Shown one piece after another: positions 20,810 through 30,704 of a stretch of 64,000 nt of DNA. The DNA comes from Trichoderma breve. Its lineage: Eukaryota > Ascomycota > Sordariomycetes > Hypocreales > Hypocreaceae. The stretch spans positions 4,898,001-4,962,000 of the forward strand of contig NC_079232.1 in the NCBI RefSeq assembly GCF_028502605.1, read 5' to 3'. The stretch's first letter is position 1; the number at the start of each line of letters is the position of its first letter. The notes below the pieces were generated by a model. It was not told the DNA's origin, did no database searches, and saw nothing but the letters and a program-made list of their open reading frames with translations. Made by a program: the position numbers and the translations under genes.

Positions 20810-22312
20810 ATGAGCTCCGCGAAGCCCCAAGCGGGGCTGACAAATGTTACCGCCGTCTCGGTCTCGGACGGCGGTATCTCCTGGAATGACAGCAATAATG
20901 GCAAAGGTGAAGCAAAATATCAGAATTTGCTGTTTGTTCTTGACCTTGCACAATCTTCCAGCCAAAAGACAGGCTACATAATCTCGATTTTGGTCGAGAA
21001 CACAGAGAGTCCAGAAGATCGCTTCCGACTACTGCTCTTGCTCGCGGACGCTATTCCCGACGAGCTCCGGCAGCATCTCATTACCGGCCTACCTTCTTAT
21101 CTGCGGCCTGTAAATGGTAAGCAGGAAGTCGATGTCGTTGTATCTACGAAATCGGGCGTCGGCCTTTCTCTGCAGTTCTGGCAGAGTGTATTACAGCCTC
21201 TCTGGACCGTGATCGCAGAGCAGTCATCCGATGCAGACGGCCGAGAGTCACCAAACGTTCTTGTCACGGAAGATGCGCAAAGCGTTCGGAAATTTGCCCG
21301 ACGGGTTGGTGGCTCTGAGGGCAAATCAACTGGCGAAATCGCTCTATCAAGGACCATTATTCTTCTCAGCGGAGATGGCGGCGTTGTCGACCTCATAAAT
21401 GGCAGCTCTCACGATGAATCTGTATTGGAGCAGCGACAGTTACTCTTAGCACTTCTCCCGCTGGGCACAGGAAATGCTCTTTTCCACTCTTTGCACAAGC
21501 CCCTTTGGACAACCCAAGATAGCAAGACTGAAGGTGCCTCTCCTCTGGTACTGGGTCTAAGGACGCTATTCAGCGGCGTTCCCGCAAACTTGCCTCTATT
21601 TCGAGCGTCGTTCTCTCCGGGGTCGCGCATCGTCAAATTCACACCGACGACTGAAGAACCTTCAGGAGATGACACCTCAAGTAATCCATTACATCTCGAG
21701 AAAGAAGAAACTCGAGTGTCGCATCTCTTTGGTGCCGTGGTGGCGAGCTACGGCTTTCATTCGAGCATAGTCTACGAAAGCGATACCCCCGAGTACCGCG
21801 TCCATGGCGACAAACGCTTTGGCATGGTTGCCCAAGAGCTCCTCCGTGAATCACACCCTTACAATGCACAAGTAGACGTTCGCCATCCCTCTTCGTCCTC
21901 GGCATCGCAGTGGGAGACTATCCCAGGAGACAGGCATGCCTATGTGCTAGTGACACCGCTCTCTAACTTGGAGCGCACATTCACGATATCTCCCGCCAGT
22001 AAGCCTCTTGATGGGAAGCTCCGTTTAGTGCATTTCGGCACCATAGGGGGCGAAAGGACATTAGATGTCATGATGAAGGCGTATGATGAGGGAAAACATG
22101 TTGGGATGAAGTGGGATGATGGACATGAGGTGCGGTATGAAGAGGTTGATGAAGTGAAAGTCACGGTTTTGGAAGAGGATGAGCGATGGCGAAAAGTGTG
22201 TATTGACGGCACAATTGTTGACATACCTCAAGGAGGGGAGCTCTCTGTACGAAAAGAAGAGAAGAGTGGGTTTGACATTTTGGTTGATTCACGGGTGCTG
22301 CCAAGCAACTGA
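20810..22312 (+). CDS. Diacylglycerol/sphingosine-kinase-fold lipid kinase
   Basis: Intron-free, 500 aa, ATG 20810. The central part carries the DAGK catalytic fold: the nucleotide-binding motif appears as TIILLSGDGGVVDLINGS (about 183-200), followed by LLLALLPLGTGNALFHSL, equivalent to the PxGTGN motif of diacylglycerol, sphingosine and ceramide kinases. The family's GGDG reads SGDGG. A C-terminal half with VVASYGFHSSIVYES and GDRHAYVLVTPLSNLE corresponds to the second domain of lipid kinases. The enzyme would phosphorylate a lipid hydroxyl using ATP; whether the substrate is diacylglycerol, a sphingoid base or another lipid cannot be decided here. There is no signal peptide or TM segment. 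It lies convergent with the ABC-F gene. Confidence 0.8.
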   Translation: MSSAKPQAGLTNVTAVSVSDGGISWNDSNNGKGEAKYQNLLFVLDLAQSSSQKTGYIISILVENTESPEDRFRLLLLLADAIPDELRQHLITGLPSYLRPVNGKQEVDVVVSTKSGVGLSLQFWQSVLQPLWTVIAEQSSDADGRESPNVLVTEDAQSVRKFARRVGGSEGKSTGEIALSRTIILLSGDGGVVDLINGSSHDESVLEQRQLLLALLPLGTGNALFHSLHKPLWTTQDSKTEGASPLVLGLRTLFSGVPANLPLFRASFSPGSRIVKFTPTTEEPSGDDTSSNPLHLEKEETRVSHLFGAVVASYGFHSSIVYESDTPEYRVHGDKRFGMVAQELLRESHPYNAQVDVRHPSSSSASQWETIPGDRHAYVLVTPLSNLERTFTISPASKPLDGKLRLVHFGTIGGERTLDVMMKAYDEGKHVGMKWDDGHEVRYEEVDEVKVTVLEEDERWRKVCIDGTIVDIPQGGELSVRKEEKSGFDILVDSRVLPSN

Positions 22313-22444
22313 ACAGAGAGATAAGTCATGTTGGATACAGTGAATTTCTAAAGCGCGCCAGTTGGATTAAGATTGGATATTTCTTCAATATAGCATACCC
22401 TCTCACTTATTCGCTAGCGAGCGCAAGCCTTAGAAAAACAAGCC

Positions 22445-24910
22445 TCATAGACCTTCCATCATCTTCTTCGCCCTCTTCTCTATGACGCGTGAGAACCCAT
22501 CAACGCCGTCTTTCAGCTCTGTTATTCCTCCACCTTTTAGTCGATATACGATTCTCCTTCGCTTCATTTCTTCTTCCTCTGCCTCTTCATCATCGTCTTC
22601 GTCATCTCCCGCGTCCTCGATCTGGCCCTCTATGGCCCCTCGCATGAACCATCTGTCGTGGCTCACCAGCACAACAGCGCCCTCCCATTCGTTCAACGCC
22701 TCTCGCAGCGCAGTCACTGTCTCGTAGTCGAGATGAGTGGTGACTTCGTCGAGTACAAGGCACTGCGGGTGTTTCCAAAACAATCTCGCTAGCTGACAAC
22801 GCACCAGCTGGCCACCGGACAACTTGGAAATAGGCACATCTGATGCGAGTCGGCCAGGGAGACCGAGTGTGCCCAGCAAGCCGCGAATCTCTCCTTCATT
22901 GAGTGCTCCGTCAACCTCCTTGGTCAGGAGAGCAAGTGAAGTCAGTCCATGCTCAGCACGACCAATAGCCTTTAACTCTTCGACGGCATGTTGGGAGTAA
23001 TAGCCCATTCTGAGGCGGGGATGCGTCGTGAGCGTGCCGGACGTTGGCGAAACCTCTTCAACGAGTAGTTTGATAAGTGTCGATTTACCAGCGCCATTCA
23101 AACCGAGAATACCAATACGATCGCCCATACTCACCGTGAGGGTGACATCCTGAAGTATCATTGGCGATTTTGGTGAATATCGGTACGAGGCCTTGTCTAA
23201 CGAGATGAGTGATCCAGGAAACCTCAGCTCAGGAGGTTCAGGCAACGAAATGATGACGGGTCGCTGCTCAGGCGGGATCTCAATTCCCTCTCGGCTGGTA
23301 AGAAAGAATCCGACGAGATCCCTATTCAGCTTAAATCGAGTGCCCTTGGCACTGACTTGCATTCCCCAGCGGTCGTCAAGCTTTTTCTGCCGAGACTTTG
23401 CCTGGCGAATCTTGTTCTGGTCGTCATTGGCTTTGCCAGCCTTGAGGTTCTGCGCAATGGTCTTCTCCATGTGGGCTTTCTGCTTGTCTTGGGCCTCCTT
23501 CATCTTGATAAGCCACTGCCTTCGCTCGGATTGCGAACGTTCGTATGTTTGAATGTCGCCATGGAAGTAGGTAAGCTGCTTATCCTTCAAGATGAGAAGA
23601 TCCGTACAGAGCGAGATAAAATCGCGATCGTGAGAAACAAGGATCAGTGTAGGGGGCTTCTCCGTATCTGCTAGAGCCTGCAAGTAGCGCTGTAGCCAGA
23701 CAATTCCCAACAGATCCAAGAAATTCGTAGGTTCATCCAGAATCAGAATATCAGCCTCTTGGAGCAGAGCCGATGCAAGCGAAGCCCGCATATGCCAGCC
23801 TCCAGAGAGGCTGGACAGGGGCTTTTCCATGTATGCCTCGGTGAAACCAAGGCCCGTGAGAATGTTTCGGGCTTGGACTTCAATTTGGGCTAGCCTTGAG
23901 GGTTCAACCTGGATTTGCAGGTCTGCCAGCATGTCGGCTGCCTCTTGAGTTTCCGCTTGAAGAGCTTCGGTCGAGATTTCGTCATCGGGCTGTTCGAGCC
24001 TATATGCCGCGCCTTGTTAGTGACAGGAAATGGATTGCTTGAGCTCGATAATATGTCAACGTACAAGGCTTGTGAGTCCGCAACGACTTTCTCAAATGCC
24101 ACGAGAGCTTTCCTCGCCTGTAAGCCTCGAGCACCACTTCGTAGTCGAGCTTCTTTGTCTACAAGAAAGTGGCGCTTCTGAAGCTTCTCATGCTTCAGAC
24201 CTCTCAAGGCCCGAATCGGAGCGTATGGATCCGCGGCATCAACACCATCCGAGAGAACTAGTAGCTGTCAATTAAAGCGTCGTAGATGTAATCGCGAAGA
24301 ATATGTGTACCTTTGATTTCTTGCTCAATCAAGCTTCGGGCAGTGGCACGCTCAATGACTTCTTGCAGCACAGTTCCCTGGCCATTTTTCTCTGTTTTCG
24401 TCTTATCATCCTCATCGGACTCTGTGAGCTTCGTCTGCTGCAAAATGGCAATCCTGGAGCCCTCTTGAATCCCGGGAATGAGCTTCTGAGCAATAGCCTT
24501 GAGCAACGCTGCAGTGATTTGAGTTCGCCCCTTGGTCAGTCTCCTCGCAATCTCTCGTGCTAAGCATGTGAATTCTCACTCGACTTCCCCGTGCCATTGC
24601 GGCCAACTAAGGCGTAGCGCTGGCCTTCTTTCAACCGCAGCTTGGCATTGGACAAGATCTCAAGGCCATCTGATTTTGATTTGCCTTTGGATTTGCCAGC
24701 AGCCTTTTCAGGCTTCTCTGCCTTCTCGCCGGACGTAACGACGATGGTGAGACCGTCGATGTCGAGCTATTCTCTTCGATTAACAGGTATCATGGGATCA
24801 ACGGTGCTGATGTGACAAACTTCGCGGTAGCTGGAGCTATCGATGTTGAAGCGAGTCTGCTTGGCCGTGCAGAGAATCGTGGCCACCGACTCGGCTGCCA
24901 TGGATGTCAT
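22445..24910 (-). CDS. ABC-F family ATPase (soluble twin-NBD protein, ribosome-associated type)
   Basis: Five exons on the minus strand: 24910-24821, 24766-24580, 24508-24311, 24257-24065 and 23999-22445 (introns 54, 71, 53 and 65 bp), giving 740 aa; every junction keeps phase. There are two ATP-binding domains and no membrane segments, as in ABC-F factors that act on ribosomes. NBD1 has Walker A GRNGTGKST (about 85-93), signature LSGGW, Walker B LILDEPTNFLD and switch LVSHDRDF. NBD2 has GLNGAGKST, LSGGQ, a Walker B reading LVLDEVTTHLD, and LVSHDRWF. The Lys-rich linker between the NBDs (KSRQKKLDDRW) fits the P-site tRNA-interaction motif. An acidic run (EDAGDDEDDDEEAEEEE) sits near the C-terminus. 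The sequence around Walker A does not match GCN20 or ARB1 closely, so no gene name is given. Confidence 0.88.
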
Positions 24911-25604
24911 TTTGACGGAAAAGAATTGTACAATTTTGCTTGAGTTCTGCGTAGAAACGTGGGGGTTGTTGCTGTAGATGGAGTATCGCGAATGCAGCAC
25001 ATCAAGTGACTACTGGACTAAGCCGATACGATTGACGAGACAAATCTTGATAATGCCCAAAATTGGGGGTTCAGCGGCTTTATGGCCAAGCATCATTTCT
25101 TTTGTGCAAACCATTCGAAATGATGTAAACGCGAAGGGACGAGAAGTGCAGCATTGGCCGCCACTGCCCCAGTTTCGACGCGTCTCCAACGGCCATGGCC
25201 CGGGTTTGGCTCTCAGAGTGAGGACCGGTCCGGAGCCCAACCTGGAAAATCAAGACCATCTGCAAGCAGATCCAAGACAGTGCGAGGCGTCGGCCAGTGA
25301 CTCATACGCGGAGATACATGCTCTAGCGCCGCAATTTCAAAGCCACTCGCAGTGGTGCTGCGACCTTTATTTGCCTTATATATCCAATTGCCATTGATGA
25401 ATGACTCTTCAAATGACTCCCTACCGTGATGATGGCACAAAATGTCCCAAGAAATGCACCACATTTCACTCAGGAGAGCATATCCCGACTGTGATGTCCA
25501 CTAAACAATCTCCGTGACATGCACCCCTCCTCTGTATTAGGCCATACACACTCTTATCGTCTTCACTCATATGGTAGCCCTCTCGTAGCCAATTGCAAGT
25601 AGAA

Positions 25605-25730
25605 GGCACGATCCAATCCAGCAGATGACGATAACGCCTTCTTCTTCTTCCTCTACGTTCTCGGGAGTTTGGCACGATCTAGCCCAGCAGATGGCGATGA
25701 CGCCTTCTTCTTCTACGTTCTCAGGAGTTC
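25605..25730. repeat. Imperfect two-copy tandem duplication (66 and 60 bp)
   Basis: Copy 1 is 25605-25670 and copy 2 is 25671-25730. Both begin GGCACGATC, contain CCAGCAGATG and CGCCTTCTTCTTC, and end CTACGTTCTCNGGAGTT. The copies differ mainly by one fewer TTC/CCT unit in copy 2 and scattered transitions. Confidence 0.85.
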
Positions 25731-26143
25731 GTACCTAGAGGTAGCAAAGACCTTTTGGATGGCTTCAATCACACCTTAAATGAAGACTGTCGACTAGCCC
25801 TCCATGTACCAAGTACGAACCCAAGCAAGCTCCTCGTTTGCTCGATGCCGAGCCCTGAACCTGACCCGACCTGACCTGGAGCGATGTGATGTGATGCTCC
25901 GAGCGGAAGGACGGGGCTGGTACACAGAGTACTGTGGGAGGTTTTGAGGGCATCCATCCTCATTGCTCAGCATCACCACCTACCTACGCGTGGGGGGGCG
26001 TTTGCTGACATGGGTTTTGAAAGGGGTGCTGCAAGATTCATTCGAGTACGCTAGAACTCCCGCTGCAAGGGCCATCATGTTACCACTAGGCAGTCTGTAG
26101 CATCTTTCGATTTATACGCAGGTATTCTGCTAGGCTAGAGAAA

Positions 26144-26310
26144 GCTGTTGGATCAACACAATCTTGCAAACCCCTTGGGAGGCTTCAAGATCGTGCAGCC
26201 AGATCCCCCTAGTAGCTCCACATAGCATGGGGGGTCTGACCGGGGAAATTGCCACTACCACGGGGATCTGGCTGATTTGAAGCTCCCCAAGTCACGATCC
26301 TTACAACAGC
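26144..26310. repeat. Long imperfect inverted repeat (possible MITE or transposon remnant)
   Basis: A perfect 13-base inverted pair, CAGCCAGATCCCC at 26196-26208 and its reverse complement at 26262-26274, flanks a 53-base centre. Weaker pairing extends outward: CTTGGGA/GCTTCAA around 26174-26187 against the complement at 26277-26291, and GCTGTTG at 26144-26150 against CAACAGC at 26304-26310. No transposase is encoded. Target-site duplications could not be fixed by eye. Confidence 0.6.
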
Positions 26311-26837
26311 ATTTCAGCTGACAAAACCTGAGGCCAGTTAGCTAGGAAAACCCGGTCAGATTAATAGAAGTCTGTCAGGAAGCCTGCGAAGTTGAAATCG
26401 CTGTCAAGCTATTTCGGTGCCCGCGTACAGGTATCCCGTACGCCTAGTAGGTACCGCTTATAGCACCTGGCACCTGCGTTTGTGCTTGGAGAACCCAACG
26501 ACTCCATGTCTCTCATCACATATCACCTACAAGGAGCTGCCTGCGAGTTATCCTCGTACATTGGCCGTCCGTAGGTACAAAGTCTCGAAAAACGATCCTT
26601 CAATACACCCTACCTAGTTGGCGGCATTCTGTCGACACGGCTGGCTCGTGGTTCTGATTGCCATCGCTTGGCTGGCCGTGCTTCCGCTTCATTGATTTCG
26701 CTGGATCGTCTCTTTGTGTATCAATACTATCGATGCCATCTCTATTGTGGCTCCCATCTCTACTACGACTACTACGATACCACAGCCTCCAAGGCGTCAT
26801 CATCCATCACGACAGTCTTCGCACCCAATCCGTCACA

Positions 26838-27050
26838 ATGGATGAAAATGCAGAGCTTCGGCGTCAGTTTTAGGAGGAGCAGCGTCAGCTTCAGCGTCAG
26901 ATTCAAGAAGAGCAACGCAGGCTTCAAGAGGTCGAGTCACGTCGTCAAGAGGCTGAGGCACGTCTTCGAGAGGCCGAGTCACGTCTCCAGCTTGTTGAGC
27001 CCAAGATTTTACGAGAATTTCTCGAAACCTGCCACTCTCTTCATCTCTGT
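26838..27050 (+). pseudogene. Coiled-coil N-terminal segment of the nuclease-kinase gene, interrupted by TAG
   Basis: ATG 26838 starts MDENAELRRQF, then TAG at 26871-26873, after which the same frame stays open without another stop through to 28958. The translation after the stop is an Arg/Gln/Glu heptad-like stretch (EEQRQLQRQIQEEQ and following), then LVEPKILREFLETCHSLHL, which joins smoothly to the main frame at 27051. This shows the ancestral start was probably at 26838 with a product near 706 aa. The TAG could be a nonsense mutation, a sequencing error or a read-through site. Confidence 0.65.
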
Positions 27051-28958
27051 ATGCGAGTGGCGACTTCATCCTTTTACACCACAGCGGAGGCCACATCAAC
27101 TGGCTACATCGTCCCTCGCAGAATTGTTCCTTGGGATGCCTTCGCGGCAAAGCAGGAAGAGATCTGGAATGATCTATCGACTGGCAATTTCTTTCACTCT
27201 CGGGCACAATTTCCATCGGAACATCAAATAGACTACGTGAAATCTTGCATCAAACCAATTAGAAGCGAGTTTGGTCTACAGAGTTTCGAGCGGGCGGCTG
27301 TTGAGAGCGTCGTTGAAATTTTGTTCAAGCGCGCATGGGAGGATTCGCAACTGCAAAGCAACCTCAACCTGCAAGGGGCCGTGTCATTCGAAAGTCGAAC
27401 AAATCTCGAGGAGGAGGCCCGCTTGGAAGCGTCCAAAACACCTAAAGCACGGCGCAAGTCGAGGGGGAAGGGCAACAGGGCCGATGAATTTCTGGTTTTC
27501 AAGACCTCAGACGGCGCCCAGACTCCTGTGGCGGCTATAGAGTATAAGCTACCATACAAGCTGAGCATCGACCAGCTAGTAACAGGCCTTTCCTCGGAAA
27601 TCTGGCCGGAGCGCGATATCATCAATACGGATGGCGACGATTTCGTTTCGACATCAAGGCGGCTCGCTGCCGCCGTTATCACGCAACTGTTCTCTTATAT
27701 GATTGGCAAGGGTCTCCAATACGGCTATGTGTGTACAGGACAGGCCTTTGTCTTCCTCCACATTCCCGATGACCCTTCTGTGGTATTCTTTTCCGTATGC
27801 GTTCCAAGTATGGACGTAATGGAGAATGACGACACAAGACTCCATCGCACGGCTGTCGCCCAAGTCTTCGCCTTTCTTCTACAAGCCATACGTGCAGAAC
27901 CGCCACCGGAGGCCTGGCATGATGAAGCTGAAAAGCTTGGTCTTTGGGATGTCGAATACGATGACCTTCTTGCGAAAATTCCCCTCGCGGACCGCAAGCA
28001 CAATTATCCCCTGACTGCTCCCCACCGGCCCCAGCGTTGGGAAGGTTTCAAACGGTCTCCTCTTCGGACCTCGTCGCTCTCGCGTTGCCGACAGCCGGAT
28101 CTTAGCACAAAACTTCCGGCAGACGAGGACTCTCTTTCGCCTTTTCCAAATGCTTCTCGTGCCGATAGGAATGTAGCCGCGGCAGAGAATCCAGGAACTG
28201 GCAAAACGGTCGACAAAGAGCCTGTACAAAGGGGGCAAGACGAAGCAACGAAACCTCATATACAGAGCCGGCCATTTTGCTCTCAACAATGCCTCCTTGG
28301 CTTGGCACTCGGGAAAGACGTAGATAGGAGTTGTCCTAACGCGGAATACCACGGACAGAAGCACATTGACCGGCTTGAGTTTCTACACCTTATTAGAGCA
28401 CAACTTGCTGTGGACCGCGGTCGCGACGCTGATTGCATGCCGTTACACCGGTCTGGATCGCGTGGCTCGCTCTTCAAGCTGCGCCTATTATCACACGGCT
28501 ATACACTCGTCGCCAAGGGGATGGAGGGTCTCGACCTAGCCCATCTGCAACATGAGAACGAAATCTATGGCCGCCTTCTCGAAATCCAGAGCATATATGT
28601 TCCTGTATGTCTTGGCAGTATCGACCTCATTCTCCCATATTACCATGACTGTGGCGTTTATAAGCATTTCTTGTTTCTCGGCTGGGCTGGGCGGCCTCTC
28701 TCCGAATATAAAAACCGATTCAGCAACCTCAACATGACGGATGCAATCACAAGGATTCTCAAGGCGATACACAAACTGGGGGTTCTCCATCGCGATGCGG
28801 AGCTGCGCAACATACTATATGATGAACATAGCGATACTCTCATGGTTGTCGACTTCGAGCGTTCAGTATATTGGGAGATATCAGAAGCTGACTTTGCATC
28901 TGAGCTTGAATGGGCTGTGCATATGGTCTCAAAATACGTCTCGAACTTGAAGACCTAA
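27051..28958 (+). CDS. PD-(D/E)XK nuclease-like and protein-kinase-like fusion (Crinkler-type architecture)
   Basis: Intron-free, 635 aa from the first ATG after the TAG. N-terminal half: a restriction-endonuclease-like region with DEFLVFKTSDGAQ (145 onward) followed by AAIEYKLPYKL, where E164-x-K166 fits the E-x-K half of a PD-(D/E)XK site and D145 or D154 could be the metal-binding acid. Middle: a small Cys/His cluster, CSQQCLLGL ... CPNAEYHG (410-435). C-terminal half: a protein-kinase or RIO-like fold with a Gly-rich turn (RSGSRGSLFKL), VAKG (487-490, likely the beta3 Lys), HRDAELRN (580-587) and VVDFER (DFE 601-603). The kinase residues look intact. Nuclease-kinase fusions of this kind are expanded in fungi and related to Crinkler-type effectors. 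The role here is unknown. It sits beside repeats and an inverted repeat. Confidence 0.75.
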   Translation: MRVATSSFYTTAEATSTGYIVPRRIVPWDAFAAKQEEIWNDLSTGNFFHSRAQFPSEHQIDYVKSCIKPIRSEFGLQSFERAAVESVVEILFKRAWEDSQLQSNLNLQGAVSFESRTNLEEEARLEASKTPKARRKSRGKGNRADEFLVFKTSDGAQTPVAAIEYKLPYKLSIDQLVTGLSSEIWPERDIINTDGDDFVSTSRRLAAAVITQLFSYMIGKGLQYGYVCTGQAFVFLHIPDDPSVVFFSVCVPSMDVMENDDTRLHRTAVAQVFAFLLQAIRAEPPPEAWHDEAEKLGLWDVEYDDLLAKIPLADRKHNYPLTAPHRPQRWEGFKRSPLRTSSLSRCRQPDLSTKLPADEDSLSPFPNASRADRNVAAAENPGTGKTVDKEPVQRGQDEATKPHIQSRPFCSQQCLLGLALGKDVDRSCPNAEYHGQKHIDRLEFLHLIRAQLAVDRGRDADCMPLHRSGSRGSLFKLRLLSHGYTLVAKGMEGLDLAHLQHENEIYGRLLEIQSIYVPVCLGSIDLILPYYHDCGVYKHFLFLGWAGRPLSEYKNRFSNLNMTDAITRILKAIHKLGVLHRDAELRNILYDEHSDTLMVVDFERSVYWEISEADFASELEWAVHMVSKYVSNLKT

Positions 28959-28960
28959 TG

Positions 28961-29010
28961 CTACTAGGGATACTACTAGATAGAGATACTAGAGATACTA
29001 GGACTACTAA
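28961..29010 (+). repeat. Degenerate ATACTAG/CTACTAG short tandem repeat
   Basis: Immediately after the nuclease-kinase stop codon, the words CTACTAG, ATACTAC, TAGATAG, ATACTAG, ATACTAG and GACTACTA follow in about 50 bases. Non-coding. Confidence 0.75.
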
Positions 29011-29115
29011 ATTTATCAGTAACAGTGACCTGGAGAAACGGTATTTTTGTGTCATATCTAGATTTCAGCCATCCCCTTCCCTTTGTGTTGTGCGACGAAC
29101 GTAATTTGACTCTGG

Positions 29116-30113
29116 TTACTTGCTCGAGTGTTTCCTCTCCTTAGCCATCTCGTCAAAGAGACTTCCATCGTAAAGCTTTCGGATGTCTTCCTTCTTCATG
29201 CGCCCATCTTCAGGCCAGAGAAGGATGTAAGTTGTGAACCCTGGGTCAATATCAGCCATTGTTTACCACCCACTCGGAGAGTCGTTATACAAACATTCAA
29301 TAGAAACGGCTGCCCAGCCAAATGGATCTGCCAGCAACCTCTGGCCCTTGAGCATGTTGAATACATCTCGTACAGTGATATAGTCCTTATCGTCCGCGTA
29401 CTTGGAGAACATGTCTTCAAACTTTTGGGGTACGAAGCGGCCTTCGTTATCGTATGTCCCACTATCACTTCCATGCTTACTCTTGTGAATATTTTTGAGA
29501 TAAATACGGAAGAAGGGATCGGGGAGGAGTCCGGAGACGGTCGGGTAGGAAAAGGCGAAGTGAACAACGACTACGGCGATGATGCAGAACAGGAAATTAA
29601 ATCCTAGTGCGTGGAGGCCTTTGAAGGTGTCCAGAGGCCAAATGATACCGTCTTTATCCTGCATCGTAGTTAGAAGGTGGGCTAATCGAAAGACGGGCGT
29701 CAAATTCTCTTACACGGTCAAAGTAATCGCAGTGTTGTTGCAGGACCTGTTCAATATCGCGGATTAGTATGGAGCTCCGCAAAGCATTCATAATACAAAA
29801 AGTAAGCTCACAGTCTGATTTTGGTGCTCTTTTGCCCAATTACCAGCTTGCGAGCCTTCCGGCTGGTCATATGTTGCGGCTATGTTTGCTCTTGGCGTGC
29901 CTACATTCAACTCTCAGTTATTGTGCCAGGAAATTCCACTTGTCCCTCTCGCAATGTCATACCAGTGTGAGAGAGCCTCACATCTACCTCCGGCTGAAGA
30001 AAGGGTTTTCGTTGAAGTGTGATTGGTGCAGCATGGATGTAGCTCTTCACCGCATCTGAACTGCCTTTGGAATCTGAATCGATCCCGTTCACCAATGCCG
30101 CCTTGTAATCCAT
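29116..30113 (-). CDS. Caleosin (EF-hand, predicted haem peroxygenase of lipid droplets)
   Basis: Five exons on the minus strand: 30113-29963, 29900-29812, 29746-29714 (33 nt), 29658-29295 and 29240-29116; introns 62, 65, 55 and 54 bp; 253 aa. All phases agree. Caleosins bind Ca2+ and haem and oxidise unsaturated fatty acids using hydroperoxides. Visible: an EF-hand loop DRDKDGIIWPLDTF (90 onward) that is joined exactly across the exon 3/4 border, the two haem-ligand candidates His85 (QQHCDYF) and His149 (KNIHKSKHGSDSGTY), a hydrophobic hairpin FNFLFCIIAVVVVHFAFSYP with a nearby Pro-containing turn, and the C-terminal EWFTTYILLWPEDGRMKKED and YDGSLFDEMA. Fungal caleosins are implicated in lipid-droplet and oxylipin metabolism. 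Confidence 0.92.
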
Positions 30114-30704
30114 TGTGACTTTTGCCTGGTACTTTGCGATTTACACAGAATTAATGATAAGTAGACGTTGGAAGAAAAGAAATAGAGAAGGGGATCAGTC
30201 TGATTGATCTAGAGGAACGAAGTAGTAGAATCATCGTCTATTTCACACGAAAAATGTGTGTGACGTGAATTGAATTGCCTTTTATTCCGCCATGACGACA
30301 TTGTGAGTTCATGATTGGGGTTTGCAAGCATTGCTGGCAAAGCTTACGCTTGAAAATAAGCAATTGAGAAGAGACAGACGCGGAAGTGATCATCCCGACG
30401 TCATAACGCGGAATGTCTCATGTCTTGCACCAGCAATGTTTATATCACATTATCCAAAACTGAACCAAAGCCAGAAAATTATCATGTGATTGCTGTCCAA
30501 ACTTTAATCGCACACAAAATTGTTAATGAGAAATTGTGTGGCACTTTGGCAAAGTTCCAGGTCATCCATTGACAACGGGAATACAGGTTTTCAGACGGCC
30601 AGTCACCGAAACAGCGCAAATAAGAATGTAAGCAATCATTGGTATGATATTGCAAGCTACATGATTCAAACATCATGAAGCACCTAAGATACAGAGGGTG
30701 AAAT
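30114..30704. other. Intergenic region, 0.6 kb
   Basis: Promoter and leader of the caleosin gene and 3' UTR of the dehydrogenase. AT-rich, no gene seen. Confidence 0.5.

Larger units (their letters stand above)
24911..26837. other. Gene-poor, repeat-bearing region, 1.9 kb
   Basis: Holds the ABC-F promoter at the left. No coding region is supported. Local structure includes a tandem duplication at 25605-25730, runs of small repeats near 25850-25890 (CCTGACCCGACCTGACCTGG, then GATGTGATGTGATG), and an imperfect palindrome at 26144-26310. The character differs from ordinary intergenic DNA elsewhere in the window. Confidence 0.55.

Noticed and set aside
26668..27231. Overlapping 187-codon plus-strand frame at the start of the nuclease-kinase gene
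   Set aside because: Out of frame with the domain-bearing protein; a shadow of the coiled-coil coding sequence.
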